This document shows, piece after piece, positions 45,601 through 52,793 of a DNA stretch of 64,000 bases. The DNA lies in contig CAZTSI010000015.1 in NCBI GenBank assembly GCA_964616755.1, positions 1 to 64,000 on the forward strand. Reading direction: 5' to 3'. The notes under the pieces were generated by a model. It saw only the letters and a list, made by a program, of their open reading frames with translations. It did not search any database and was not told the origin of the DNA. The stretch comes from CAYNFR01 sp964616755. Lineage in GTDB: Bacteria; Bacteroidota; Bacteroidia; Chitinophagales; Saprospiraceae. Every line of letters starts with the position of its first letter. The stretch's first letter is position 1. The position numbers and the translations under genes are program-made.

Positions 45601-46133
45601 GTACCATTGGCGTGTTTATTGGTTATGCCTTATCTGGCAATACAATTGTGATAATATTCTCAGGCGTAGGAATTATTTCATTGGCAGGAATAGTAGTAAA
45701 TAATGCTATTGTATTAATTGATTATATTAATTTGCTTGTTCAGCGAAGGCGTCAAGAGTTAGGCTACGAATCTATGTTAGACTTGTCAGAAGAAGACATT
45801 AAGGCAGCCATCATTCAAGGAGGTGGCACACGACTTCGCCCAGTACTTTTAACGGCCATCACAACGGTATTAGGATTAATACCTTTAGCCACCGGATTCA
45901 ATTTTGATTTCTTTTCATTGATTAGTAGATTAGATCCTCAGATGTATTTTGGTGGAGATACCACCGCTATTTGGGGGCCTCTTGCTTGGACAGTTATTTA
46001 TGGTCTAGTGTTTTCAACTTTCCTAACATTAATCGTTGTCCCTACTATGTATTGGTTATTTTATAAATTGAAATTTGCCATTGAGCGAAAGCTATTTGGT
46101 AAAAAATCGACAGTCGCACTTCAAGATGAATAG
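42681..46133 (+). CDS. RND-family efflux transporter (AcrB/MexB-type)
   Basis: 1150 residues, longer than AcrB (~1050). Twelve helices and two large periplasmic loops are visible. The proton-relay Asp-rich helix is LALGLLVDNAIVVVEN (residues ~395-410). The hydrophobic segment FALILALGLL and the second-half FSGVGIISLAGIVVNNAIV are typical. The extra length is near the helix 6/7 region (KGIRRNRNNALLGAGIMIA) where two added helices occur, common in Bacteroidota copies. Substrate range is unknown. It overlaps the adaptor gene by 14 bases and pdxH by 8. Confidence 0.95.
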   Translation: MEINNNVNSRSFGLSSFAVDNGTTIFLLAFMILLFGLRAYQSMPKEAFPEASFPTVYINTPYFGNSAAEIENLIARPIEKELTTISGVKDINSTSIQDFSVILVEFDADIDQDIAVRKVKDAVDKAKPELPNDLDTEPTILEVVFSEFPIMAVNISGNYSMDELRTYAEYMQDKIENLREVNKVTLKGALEREVKVNVDLFKMQSLQVSFMDIENAIAQENMSMSAGEIVKNDFRRSLRVKGQFDKVSEIENIIVKSENEKPIYLKDIGTVTYGFEDRTSYARSNGLSVISLDVVKRRGQNVIDAADKIKALLTEERVNLPPDVQLKIFNDISVTTRESVSTLENSIISGVLLVVLVLLFFLGIRNALFVGMSIPLSMLMGILFLNLSGVSLNMVVLFALILALGLLVDNAIVVVENIYRYAQEGASPNEAAKKGAGEVAVPIIASTATTLAAFIPLAVWPGLMGEFMQYFPITLIIVLSSSLFVALVINPVLASRFMKVDKRAATAKGIRRNRNNALLGAGIMIALALMFHFGGTIWLRNLLAIVASVSLINFFLFRPGAFAFQNRVLPAIERSYNRFIGATLKSWRPGGVFGGTILLLIGAIALLVANLPPIEFFPKSDPTYVNVFIDLPLGTDIESTNNTVKRIEEDVKKAVEPYSAIVEEILTQIGEDTSDPMSPPEPGVTPHKARITTSFVTYKDRNGVSTKDVLAAIRESIVGYAGVSLVIDQDTNGPPTGKAINIEIIGEDIDQIAETSREIKAYLDSKKIAGIEELIVDVQLKKPELEINIDREAARRYGLSTGQIASSIRTSVFGKEVSKFKQGEDEYPIVIRLDEKYRNDITALMNQKITYRDQARQGQIVQIPISSVASFEYKTSYNAIKRQDQKRVITIYSNVISGYNANQIVEELKSAMNSYEIAENITYAFTGEQQQQAEDMSFLNNAFMVALFTIFIILVGQFNSIYSPVIIIISIVFSTIGVFIGYALSGNTIVIIFSGVGIISLAGIVVNNAIVLIDYINLLVQRRRQELGYESMLDLSEEDIKAAIIQGGGTRLRPVLLTAITTVLGLIPLATGFNFDFFSLISRLDPQMYFGGDTTAIWGPLAWTVIYGLVFSTFLTLIVVPTMYWLFYKLKFAIERKLFGKKSTVALQDE

Positions 46134-46785
46134 AGAGAAAGAAGATATAAGTAGGTTGCGTCAGAATTATCAACGGAGTAGCTTAGAGCTCATTGATCTA
46201 CATGAAAATCCAATAATACAATTTGATCGATGGTTGCATGATGCTATCCGTGAAGATTTGTTGGAGCCCAATGCCATGATACTTTCTACAATCAATGCCG
46301 CTGGACGACCTACTTCACGTACTGTTTTGCTTAAAGAGCTGGAGGCGGAAAATGGGTTTATTTTCTATACGAACTATTCCAGCAATAAAGCAAAAGATTT
46401 AAAAAACAAGCCTTTTGGCTCTTTGGTGTTTTTATGGAAAGAACTTGAAAGACAAGTAAGAGTAGAAGGGGCTATTGAAAAAATAAGCGAGGAAAAAGCG
46501 ACTGCTTATTTTCAGACAAGACCTAAAGGCAGCCAACTCGGTGCATGGGCTTCGCCGCAAAGTCAAATCATCTCAGATCGCTCAATCATAGATGAGGCGT
46601 TAATCAACTTAGAACAGCAATATGCAGAGGTTGACCATTTACCCAAACCCCCATTTTGGGGTGGCTATGTACTAAAGCCCGACAATATGGAATTTTGGCA
46701 GGGGCGCCGCAACCGACTACACGATCGATATGTGTACAAAAAAAATGAGGCGGGCATTTGGAATATTCATCGACTAGCGCCTTAG
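46126..46785 (+). CDS. pdxH: Pyridoxamine 5'-phosphate oxidase
   Basis: 219 residues from the ATG at 46126. A longer frame begins at 46075 inside the acrB-like gene but the MNREKEDISRLRQNY start is the family-typical one. It uses FMN to oxidise pyridoxine or pyridoxamine 5'-phosphate to pyridoxal 5'-phosphate. Markers are RTVLLKELEAENGFIFYTNY, the FMN-contacting KAKDLKNKPFG segment, RPKGSQLGAWASPQSQ and the C-terminal EFWQGRRNRLHDRYVY with its catalytic Arg-His region. It overlaps the end of the efflux operon by 8 bases, a chance of co-transcription with an unrelated pump. Confidence 0.95.
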   Translation: MNREKEDISRLRQNYQRSSLELIDLHENPIIQFDRWLHDAIREDLLEPNAMILSTINAAGRPTSRTVLLKELEAENGFIFYTNYSSNKAKDLKNKPFGSLVFLWKELERQVRVEGAIEKISEEKATAYFQTRPKGSQLGAWASPQSQIISDRSIIDEALINLEQQYAEVDHLPKPPFWGGYVLKPDNMEFWQGRRNRLHDRYVYKKNEAGIWNIHRLAP

Positions 46786-46886
46786 GTGATGCATTAATTG
46801 GTATTTAATGTAAAATAGTTATTCAAAGCCAATCAAAGTATCCGAAATATTTTAATAATTAGTCTTCAGATAAATTGATGGTGAAT

Positions 46887-47297
46887 TTATTTTCCAAAAA
46901 ACCTAATCAATATTGATCTAAACAATTGGGTTAACTTACTCCGCTCCAACATCAAGGCTGTTACAGAACACGCGAATACTGTCAGAGCTAGCTCAAACAA
47001 GAGTCCCCCATCCCCATTGTTATCGACCCCTATAATGAATAGATGTGACAGCATTGCACCAAGCATTAGTCTGACTTCCATCAATAGACCCACCAGCGAT
47101 ATCAACGGTACTAGGATAATAAGGCTCGCAATTAACTCTAGTACTCCGGTTCCAATCCTACCCCAAGGCTCGACGCCGAGTGTAGAAAAAATAGCCACTG
47201 AGTCGGAGTGTGCCGTAAACTTAAAATAAAGCGTCTAGAGAAGAATGACGGCTATCACTAATTTTAGAAGCCAAAGAGCGATGTCACGAATACGCAT
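46887..47297 (-). pseudogene. DoxX-family membrane protein gene with in-frame amber codon
   Basis: Read from an ATG at 47297 the frame gives MRIRDIALWLLKLVIAVILL, then TAG at 47237-47235, then TLYFKFTAHSDSVAIFSTLG and on to 46887 without another stop. The family motif at this point is Q-T-L-Y-F-K-F, so TAG sits exactly where CAG (Gln) belongs: a single base change. The downstream part from the GTG at 47198 (103 residues) carries three more helices (VEPWGRIGTGVLELIASL) and the C-terminal helix. The first helix and the motif are cut off, so the protein is probably non-functional unless the stop is read through or translation restarts. Confidence 0.75.
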
Positions 47298-47427
47298 ACT
47301 AATAAGGGTTATAGGAAATAAAGAAATTGCCGAAAATACATAATAACCGCATATGCTGTGATGAATGGTCATTTAACTTACAAAGCTATTCGGCGCGATG
47401 TATTAACTCAAGATATTTGAGGTTAAA

Positions 47428-47892
47428 CTATTGGGCGCTACTTTGCAGTTTGTCTTGATGTATCTCAAATATGAGTTCCTCCGTGATGATTTCAGATACA
47501 TTGAGTGTCGGCAATAGTAACCTTCTCAACCATTCAGGTTTTTCGGCATGAATAATACCTCTAGCCGTACCTATGGTCAGTACGAGAAAATGAGTGATCA
47601 GGTCTGGTGGGAAGGAGATACTATTCCCATTAATACGACTTTGCCAATAATCCTCATCAATGTCAAAATGACACGAGCATTTGAGTCGAAAAACAGGTCC
47701 CGTTTCGTTACTAAAGGTAAATTCGACAAAAATACCTAGTAATAAATCCTTATCACTCGTTCGAATATTTATGTCAAACTCTAGGGTTAGGGGACTATCG
47801 ACCTCTTGATAGTTGTCCTTGAAGGTCGCAATGTCCTCTGTGTTGATAATCGCTAAACGAAAAGGTACCAAATTCTTTGCATTTTTTTTCAT
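47428..47892 (-). CDS. SecB-like chaperone of a toxin-antitoxin-chaperone operon
   Basis: 154 residues. The C-terminal half recalls SecB: DLITHFLVLTIGTARGIIHA (SecB: A-x-x-x-I-S-x-T-x-R-G-I...), then LLLPTLNVSEII (SecB: LPVxNPxE). The N-terminal half has short strands like those of the SecB sheet (LTLEFDINIRTS, FVEFTFSNETG). Genuine export SecB is found outside this context, so a dedicated copy is likely. Its ATG overlaps the antitoxin stop as ATGA. In established TAC systems (for example M. tuberculosis HigB-HigA-Rv1957) such a SecB-like protein shields the antitoxin from proteolysis. It is the last gene of the three. Confidence 0.72.
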   Translation of the reverse strand: MKKNAKNLVPFRLAIINTEDIATFKDNYQEVDSPLTLEFDINIRTSDKDLLLGIFVEFTFSNETGPVFRLKCSCHFDIDEDYWQSRINGNSISFPPDLITHFLVLTIGTARGIIHAEKPEWLRRLLLPTLNVSEIITEELIFEIHQDKLQSSAQ

Positions 47893-48392
47893 GAGGCTAT
47901 CTTTCGCCGTTCAGGTATCGCCATTTCAGATGAACTATCGCCGACTTTGATTGAATCTGACCTTTCCCAGAGAATTCTGGTCGATTTATCAAACGAAAAA
48001 TCTTTTACCCCTAAATGCACCAGGACTTTTTTATATTTCCGAGAATGGCTCTGGGATGTTTCAACTCCAGATGTATGATGATGGACAGTTACGAGTGAAA
48101 TATCCAAAACTTTTTCAATCTTGCGTATCGTCTGAAGGCTCAGATTTTGTCGTCCCTTCATAATTCTTGTCAAGGCTTGAGGTGTCACCCCTAGTTGTTC
48201 GGCAAGAATGGTCTGATTAGAGGATTTCGCCTTAAGCGCTTGAGCGATATGTACGGCTATCCGTATAAAGTCGTCGATTGACTCTGCATGATCACGATTC
48301 CATTTCGCGATTTTCCTCCATTCAGCATTTGGGTTGTCAGGTTTACTGATTTTCCTAAGTTTTTCTAGTTTTTCTTTTCTTGTCAGTGCCAT
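47889..48392 (-). CDS. XRE-type HTH antitoxin with C-terminal tail
   Basis: 167 residues. An XRE helix-turn-helix occupies about 47-103: SNQTILAEQLGVTPQALTRI recognises DNA, followed by RQNLSLQTIRKIEKVLDI. The N-terminal 45 residues are charged helix. Residues 105-167 look disordered, with two hydrophobic patches (YKKVLVHLGV and RILWERS), as expected for a chaperone-addiction tail in a TAC antitoxin. It starts 9 bases after the putative toxin gene and overlaps the SecB-like gene by four. A likely operator, a perfect palindrome, lies at the operon promoter. Confidence 0.8.
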   Translation of the reverse strand: MALTRKEKLEKLRKISKPDNPNAEWRKIAKWNRDHAESIDDFIRIAVHIAQALKAKSSNQTILAEQLGVTPQALTRIMKGRQNLSLQTIRKIEKVLDISLVTVHHHTSGVETSQSHSRKYKKVLVHLGVKDFSFDKSTRILWERSDSIKVGDSSSEMAIPERRKIAS

Positions 48393-48401
48393 ATTGGTGT
48401 T

Positions 48402-48926
48402 TTAACCTAGCAATCCTTCTTTCTTTAAGTAGCTAGTTGCTTTTTCTAATTTCTTTAATTCCTCTCTTAAGTCAGCGTCTTTCTCCATTCTATCGACTAA
48501 CTTTATGCCAAACCCAGTGATCACATACTCATTCGGCTCTAATTTGACTGCGTATATACGTATCCATGGAGCTTCGCCCCAATTTCCCTTTAACTTATAA
48601 TCGGTCCTAAATCTCTTGTGAGCATATGCCTCAACGTTATGAAGGTGCTCAAAATAATCGTCCAAATTAGGTTTTATGGAATTAATACTATTCTCGCCCC
48701 AGGTATATAACTGTTCTATTATTAGGACTACTGCCTTTGCCGTGTCAATAACAGCCTTACTAACTGGTACGTTGTAATACCTTAATCTCGTTTCGTGCTG
48801 AGTAAAATAGGCGAATAAATACTCCGTATCAGAGAATTTTTTTGCAAAATCATCGAGACAGTGCCTTTTATCCCCTTGCCACTGGATGCAATATAGTGCG
48901 CCCTCAACGATGTATATGAGCTCCAT
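48402..48926 (-). CDS. Putative toxin of the TAC operon (family not recognised)
   Basis: 174 residues from the ATG at 48926 (MELIYIVEGALYCIQW). A second ATG at 48947 lies inside the promoter and operator, so it cannot be used. No signal peptide or membrane helix. The C-terminal part, WIRIYAVKLEPNEYVITGFG followed by a Lys/Glu-rich helix, loosely follows the last strands and helix of RelE/HigB-type mRNA interferases. The N-terminal half, with an ELIYxVxxxLYxIQ strand, a DDFAKKFSDTEYLFAYF helix and an acidic centre, is not a family I can name. It is the first gene of the operon, the toxin's place in known TAC units. Toxicity is inferred from position only. Confidence 0.6.
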   Translation of the reverse strand: MELIYIVEGALYCIQWQGDKRHCLDDFAKKFSDTEYLFAYFTQHETRLRYYNVPVSKAVIDTAKAVVLIIEQLYTWGENSINSIKPNLDDYFEHLHNVEAYAHKRFRTDYKLKGNWGEAPWIRIYAVKLEPNEYVITGFGIKLVDRMEKDADLREELKKLEKATSYLKKEGLLG

Positions 48927-48934
48927 ACCTGACT

Positions 48935-48942
48935 CAAATATA
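48935..48942 (-). promoter_or_regulatory. -7 promoter box of TAC operon
   Basis: The minus strand reads TATATTTG, an exact TAnnTTTG match. Transcription would begin only about 4 bases before the ATG at 48926, i.e. a nearly leaderless mRNA. It overlaps the palindrome at 48940-48957 by 3 bases. Confidence 0.55.
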
Positions 48943-48957
48943 AACATATATGTTTAT
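48940..48957. promoter_or_regulatory. 18-bp perfect palindrome, likely antitoxin operator
   Basis: ATAAACATATATGTTTAT reads the same on both strands. It overlaps the upstream edge of the -7 box of the three-gene operon, where an XRE-type dimer would block RNA polymerase. Autoregulation is inferred from this position and is typical of toxin-antitoxin units. Confidence 0.55.
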
Positions 48958-49282
48958 TAATTTGTTGCTTAATGTCCAAGAATACACTATTTATACGGAT
49001 TCTACACTATACTACAAAGCATTCTAAAAGCAAATAGTAGTATTCCTCGCCGCACACATATACGTTTAATTACCACTCAGAATAATTTCCATATCCCTTC
49101 ATTCGCGACGTGCGTGGTGCAGTGTTATGGATATCCCCTTACCCCACCCTGTAGGGTAAAATAGGACACTAAAAAAAATCTACGATCTCATACAACACAT
49201 TAATATTCTCAATAACGAGCAAGAATTATAGAGATGGTTGAAAGATTCATAGATGAAAAAATTCAGCATATCGTTTCAGTTA
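48958..49282. other. Intergenic region, 325 bases
   Basis: Lies upstream of the TAC operon and downstream of the MFS gene, both on the minus strand. A 6-bp inverted repeat (TTACCC and GGGTAA, 49139-49159) might be an end-of-transcript hairpin for the MFS gene but has no T-run. No open frame or RNA gene seen. Confidence 0.45.
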
Positions 49283-50440
49283 TCATTCTTTTCTTTCCCG
49301 TGCAAATACCAAGGCCAATAAGGACATCAAACCAACTATAAAAAATACAAAACTAAACCTCGAAGGATCATTCTGATACAATTGAGCCCCCAGCAATGCT
49401 CCTGCCCCAATGGCAAACTCCAAACCAATAAACAAAGTAGCTAAGGATTTGCCACGAGTAATATCCGCGCTACGATCTATCGTCCAAGCAAAAACCGAGG
49501 GAATCACAATACCCAACGAAAACCCGACAAAGCCCGACGCCATAATCAAAGCAACAGGAGTCGACGCTAATCCAAATATGACATAGGCCACTGCCAGCAA
49601 ACAAATGGCCAAACGCATCACTGGCACCCTACCATATATATCTGATATCCGGCCAGCCACCAGTCGCGATATTACAGAGCAAAAAGTAAAACTACTAAAA
49701 AACAAACCCTTGTTAGTCATTCCCATAAATTCGCATTGGTCAGGCGTGATCGTTAGGATAGCTCCATAACCTACATACGAGAGACCACAAACAAGGGCTG
49801 GCAGTACAGCATCGCGGGCGATAATTTCATGTTTTTTGATGAACAGCAATCGCCAATGAAATCGCTTTTTATGCACAAGCGTCTCTGGCAAGCGCACCAA
49901 CAATAGCATAGAGACAACAGCAAAAAGAGAGGACATCCAAAACATATGCGTCAACGAAAAAGCATGGGAAATATAGCCCCCAATAGGTGGAGATATCGAT
50001 GCACCAATGTTAATACTCACACCAATAATACCCATAGCTTCGCCGCGCCTATGTATCGGTACAATGTCTGCGATATATGCGTTGATCGCCGTCGGAGAGA
50101 ATCCCGTAGAAAATCCATGAAATAGACGTAAAAGCAAAAAAGCACCTACGCTACTTACCACAGGATATATCAAACTACAAACGATACAGACGACCGTCCC
50201 AAAAATAATAACCGGCTTTCGGCCTATCACATCTGTAAGCTTACCACTAAACGGCCGTGATAGTCCCGCCGTCAAGGTGAACAAGGCAATAATCAATCCT
50301 TTGTAGTCTTCACCCCCCAATGAGCTAAGATAGGATGGCAGCTCGGGAATGATCATATTAAAACTAGCCCCAAAACAGATATAGCTCAAACAAAGCACTA
50401 AAAATGTACGTGAATAAAGAAGCTGAGTATTGGCGTTCAT
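49283..50440 (-). CDS. MFS transporter
   Basis: 385 residues from the ATG at 50440. A longer frame starts at 50548, but the extra 36 residues are not membrane-like and the NANTQLLYSRTFLVL start fits the family. Twelve hydrophobic helices are visible. The MFS signature loop is GKLTDVIGRKPVIIFG between helices 2 and 3, and its second-half copy is GRISDIYGRVPVMR. It is closest in style to drug or sugar efflux MFS members. The substrate is unknown. It is flanked by the TAC operon and an orphan membrane protein, in an accessory-looking stretch. Confidence 0.9.
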   Translation of the reverse strand: MNANTQLLYSRTFLVLCLSYICFGASFNMIIPELPSYLSSLGGEDYKGLIIALFTLTAGLSRPFSGKLTDVIGRKPVIIFGTVVCIVCSLIYPVVSSVGAFLLLRLFHGFSTGFSPTAINAYIADIVPIHRRGEAMGIIGVSINIGASISPPIGGYISHAFSLTHMFWMSSLFAVVSMLLLVRLPETLVHKKRFHWRLLFIKKHEIIARDAVLPALVCGLSYVGYGAILTITPDQCEFMGMTNKGLFFSSFTFCSVISRLVAGRISDIYGRVPVMRLAICLLAVAYVIFGLASTPVALIMASGFVGFSLGIVIPSVFAWTIDRSADITRGKSLATLFIGLEFAIGAGALLGAQLYQNDPSRFSFVFFIVGLMSLLALVFARERKE

Positions 50441-50731
50441 GTTCTGTGGCAAAGATAGTCGGTATAGTGCGCATGGTATGCCGAATTTAGAAACGGGTAG
50501 TGTAAAATGTATAATAATAATGGACAAACCCAACATTTGGAAGGCCACAAGTTACACTGCGCGGATTCCCATTTTCACTCACTTCCTTTTCTACCAATGC
50601 GCCAAGTGCCATTCGTCTAAGCCGCCAACTTAGGTCGCCATTTTAAAAAATAACTTGTTTCAATTTTAATGCTGAAAGAGTTGTTGCTGAAATGAAAATT
50701 CGCGTAGAACACTTTACGTCATCTAAAAAAA

Positions 50732-51439
50732 TCAATTGCGCTCATTATACAATACTTCTCCTACTCTTCCTTTATCCCCTAAGGCACGCCCCTTAACTAA
50801 CCAAGACATTCCAAACATAAACATCGCAATAGCTTCCAGCACAAGTGTCGAAGAATTAAAAACCTTCAATGAATCAAACAGCGGAATTAAGCCGATACAA
50901 ATCAACATAAAGATTGCACAGGTCTTATAAATGAAATTTTCATTCACCACACTCGGGTTGTGCCCTTCAATTTTCATCTGGCCGATGGGAAAGACACAAT
51001 AGGATATTAGTGCTAGCACTAACAAGAATATGGCTGCAAAAGCGTAATGTAACCATTTCCAAAATTCATGATTATGCGTCACCAGCGTAAATAATTTACA
51101 AGTCCCCTCTAAGGGATCTGTAGGGAAAATTGCAATACCAAAGGCCATAAATCCAGCAATATTGGTCAACAACCTATCATTTTTCCAAATAACAGGATTC
51201 TTGTGACCGTCATATCTTACTAAAAAAAGACCGACCGCACATAGCGACCCCGTAAATATATCCCTCAAGTCAGTGTAATAATAATGGCTGAGCGAAGGAT
51301 GAAATTCTGTAACGAATATCTTCATCCACGAACAGAGTATCAGCACCAGCGGCAAGCCAATACCTATATAACCAATAGCTCGGCGAATGCGTCTATACGT
51401 TTCACTACCCACAATTGGAGCATCGAGTGTGCTTTTCAT
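50732..51439 (-). CDS. Orphan multi-pass membrane protein
   Basis: 235 residues from the ATG at 51439 (the frame extends to 51481). Six or seven hydrophobic helices are seen. The HYYYTDLRDIFTGSLCAVG segment and the following LTNIAGFMAFGIAIFPT strand-helix resemble a family of integral membrane proteins of unknown role; I recall similar sequences but cannot name the family. No active-site motif. It is flanked by 291 bases on the MFS side and 175 on the argD side with nothing recognisable, so it is probably a single-gene unit. Confidence 0.65.
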   Translation of the reverse strand: MKSTLDAPIVGSETYRRIRRAIGYIGIGLPLVLILCSWMKIFVTEFHPSLSHYYYTDLRDIFTGSLCAVGLFLVRYDGHKNPVIWKNDRLLTNIAGFMAFGIAIFPTDPLEGTCKLFTLVTHNHEFWKWLHYAFAAIFLLVLALISYCVFPIGQMKIEGHNPSVVNENFIYKTCAIFMLICIGLIPLFDSLKVFNSSTLVLEAIAMFMFGMSWLVKGRALGDKGRVGEVLYNERN

Positions 51440-51614
51440 AATCAGAATAATTTGAATGAAGTCAGTGAAGTTAAAGTTCAACGTCCAATATACAAATATT
51501 TGTTTTGGATAATCCTAAGGACTTAGGTACTGACAACGCCGGGACAAGGTCAAAAAAAATATTCCCCACAGACCTAAAAAACACTTTAAGAAGTACACTT
51601 TGCTCAATTGCATC

Positions 51615-52757
51615 TTAAATATGCTCAGCTAAAGCCGCGCGAATCTTTGTTTCAAATTCGGCAATATGATTTTGTCGAATAGTCAAAGGTGGTAACAATC
51701 GCAATAGGTTAGCATTGCTCGCACTACCCGTAAACAAACGATGCTCCATGACCATATTTTTTCGTAATGTACTAACTGGAAAATCAAACTCAGGGCCAGT
51801 CATCAAACCTTCGCCCTTGAGCTTAACTACCCGAGGTAGTGACGATAAGACCTCCTTTAGTCTCTCACCTTGAAGGGCGGCATTATGGATGAGGTTTTCG
51901 CTTTCTATGATTTCTAAGACAGCAATGGCGGCGGCACAAGCTAGATGATTACCCCCAAACGTAGTGCCCAAGCGACCATGAATGGGCGGCATTTTATCTG
52001 ATTTTATCAATAATCCACCTATAGGAAAACCATTGCCCATGCCTTTGGCGATGGTAATCATATCTGGTTCAATACCCGCGTGCTGAAAAGCAAAAAAACG
52101 CCCAGATCGTCCATATCCGCATTGCACCTCGTCCATGATCAACACAGTATCTTGCTGATGGCAAGCATCTTGGATGGCTTGTAGACCCTCCGCAGACATC
52201 ATATCTAAACCACCAACTCCTTGAATAGCCTCGATAATCACACCTGTTACATCACCCTTATTTATCTCATCGATGATGCCCCCTATATCTTCGACACTAA
52301 AGTAGACGACCTCCACACCATGATTGATAGGTGCTTGATATTTACTACCAGTATGGGTCACATTGACAGCTGCCGATGTCCGACCATGAAAACTGCCGTG
52401 TAAAGCAATCATTTTTTTGCCCCCCCGATAAAAGGAGGCCATCTTAAGGGCATTATCATTTGCTTCTGCACCACTATTGATTAAAAATAAATCATAGCCC
52501 GAGAGCCCACTTACTCGCTCTAGTCTATCGCAAAGATCCTGTTGCAAATGATTGATAATCGAATTTGAATAAAAGCCCAATTTTTGAAGTTGCGCCTCTA
52601 AACGCTGCACATATACAGGATGACTATGTCCAACACTTATGACAGCATGCCCACCATAAAAATCTAGATATTCTCGACCCTCAACATCGTAAACGTAGAC
52701 ATCTTTTCCTCTAACGGGCTCAACATCATATAGTGGATATACATCATATGGTCTCAT
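51615..52757 (-). CDS. argD: Acetylornithine/succinylornithine aminotransferase
   Basis: 380 residues. A class III PLP aminotransferase. The PLP lysine is in ITIAKGMGNGFPIGG; the Asp of the cofactor-binding strand is in VLIMDEVQCGYGRSG. The early GREYLDFYGGHAVISVGHSHP is typical. It converts N-acetyl- (or in Bacteroidota often N-succinyl-) glutamate semialdehyde to the ornithine derivative. It is third in the argG-argC-argD unit, 36 bases after argC. No argB or argF' is in the window. Which acyl group is used is not decided here. Confidence 0.93.
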   Translation of the reverse strand: MRPYDVYPLYDVEPVRGKDVYVYDVEGREYLDFYGGHAVISVGHSHPVYVQRLEAQLQKLGFYSNSIINHLQQDLCDRLERVSGLSGYDLFLINSGAEANDNALKMASFYRGGKKMIALHGSFHGRTSAAVNVTHTGSKYQAPINHGVEVVYFSVEDIGGIIDEINKGDVTGVIIEAIQGVGGLDMMSAEGLQAIQDACHQQDTVLIMDEVQCGYGRSGRFFAFQHAGIEPDMITIAKGMGNGFPIGGLLIKSDKMPPIHGRLGTTFGGNHLACAAAIAVLEIIESENLIHNAALQGERLKEVLSSLPRVVKLKGEGLMTGPEFDFPVSTLRKNMVMEHRLFTGSASNANLLRLLPPLTIRQNHIAEFETKIRAALAEHI

Positions 52758-52793
52758 GTTTCTAAGGGATTAAGTGTATAACAAATGGCCGTA

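Noticed and set aside
49139..49159. TTACCC/GGGTAA hairpin as a terminator
   Set aside because: Six base pairs, no T-run, so not supported; left as a note.
50441..50548. Longer start for the MFS gene
   Set aside because: The additional 36 residues do not fit the family; the ATG at 50440 begins just before helix 1.
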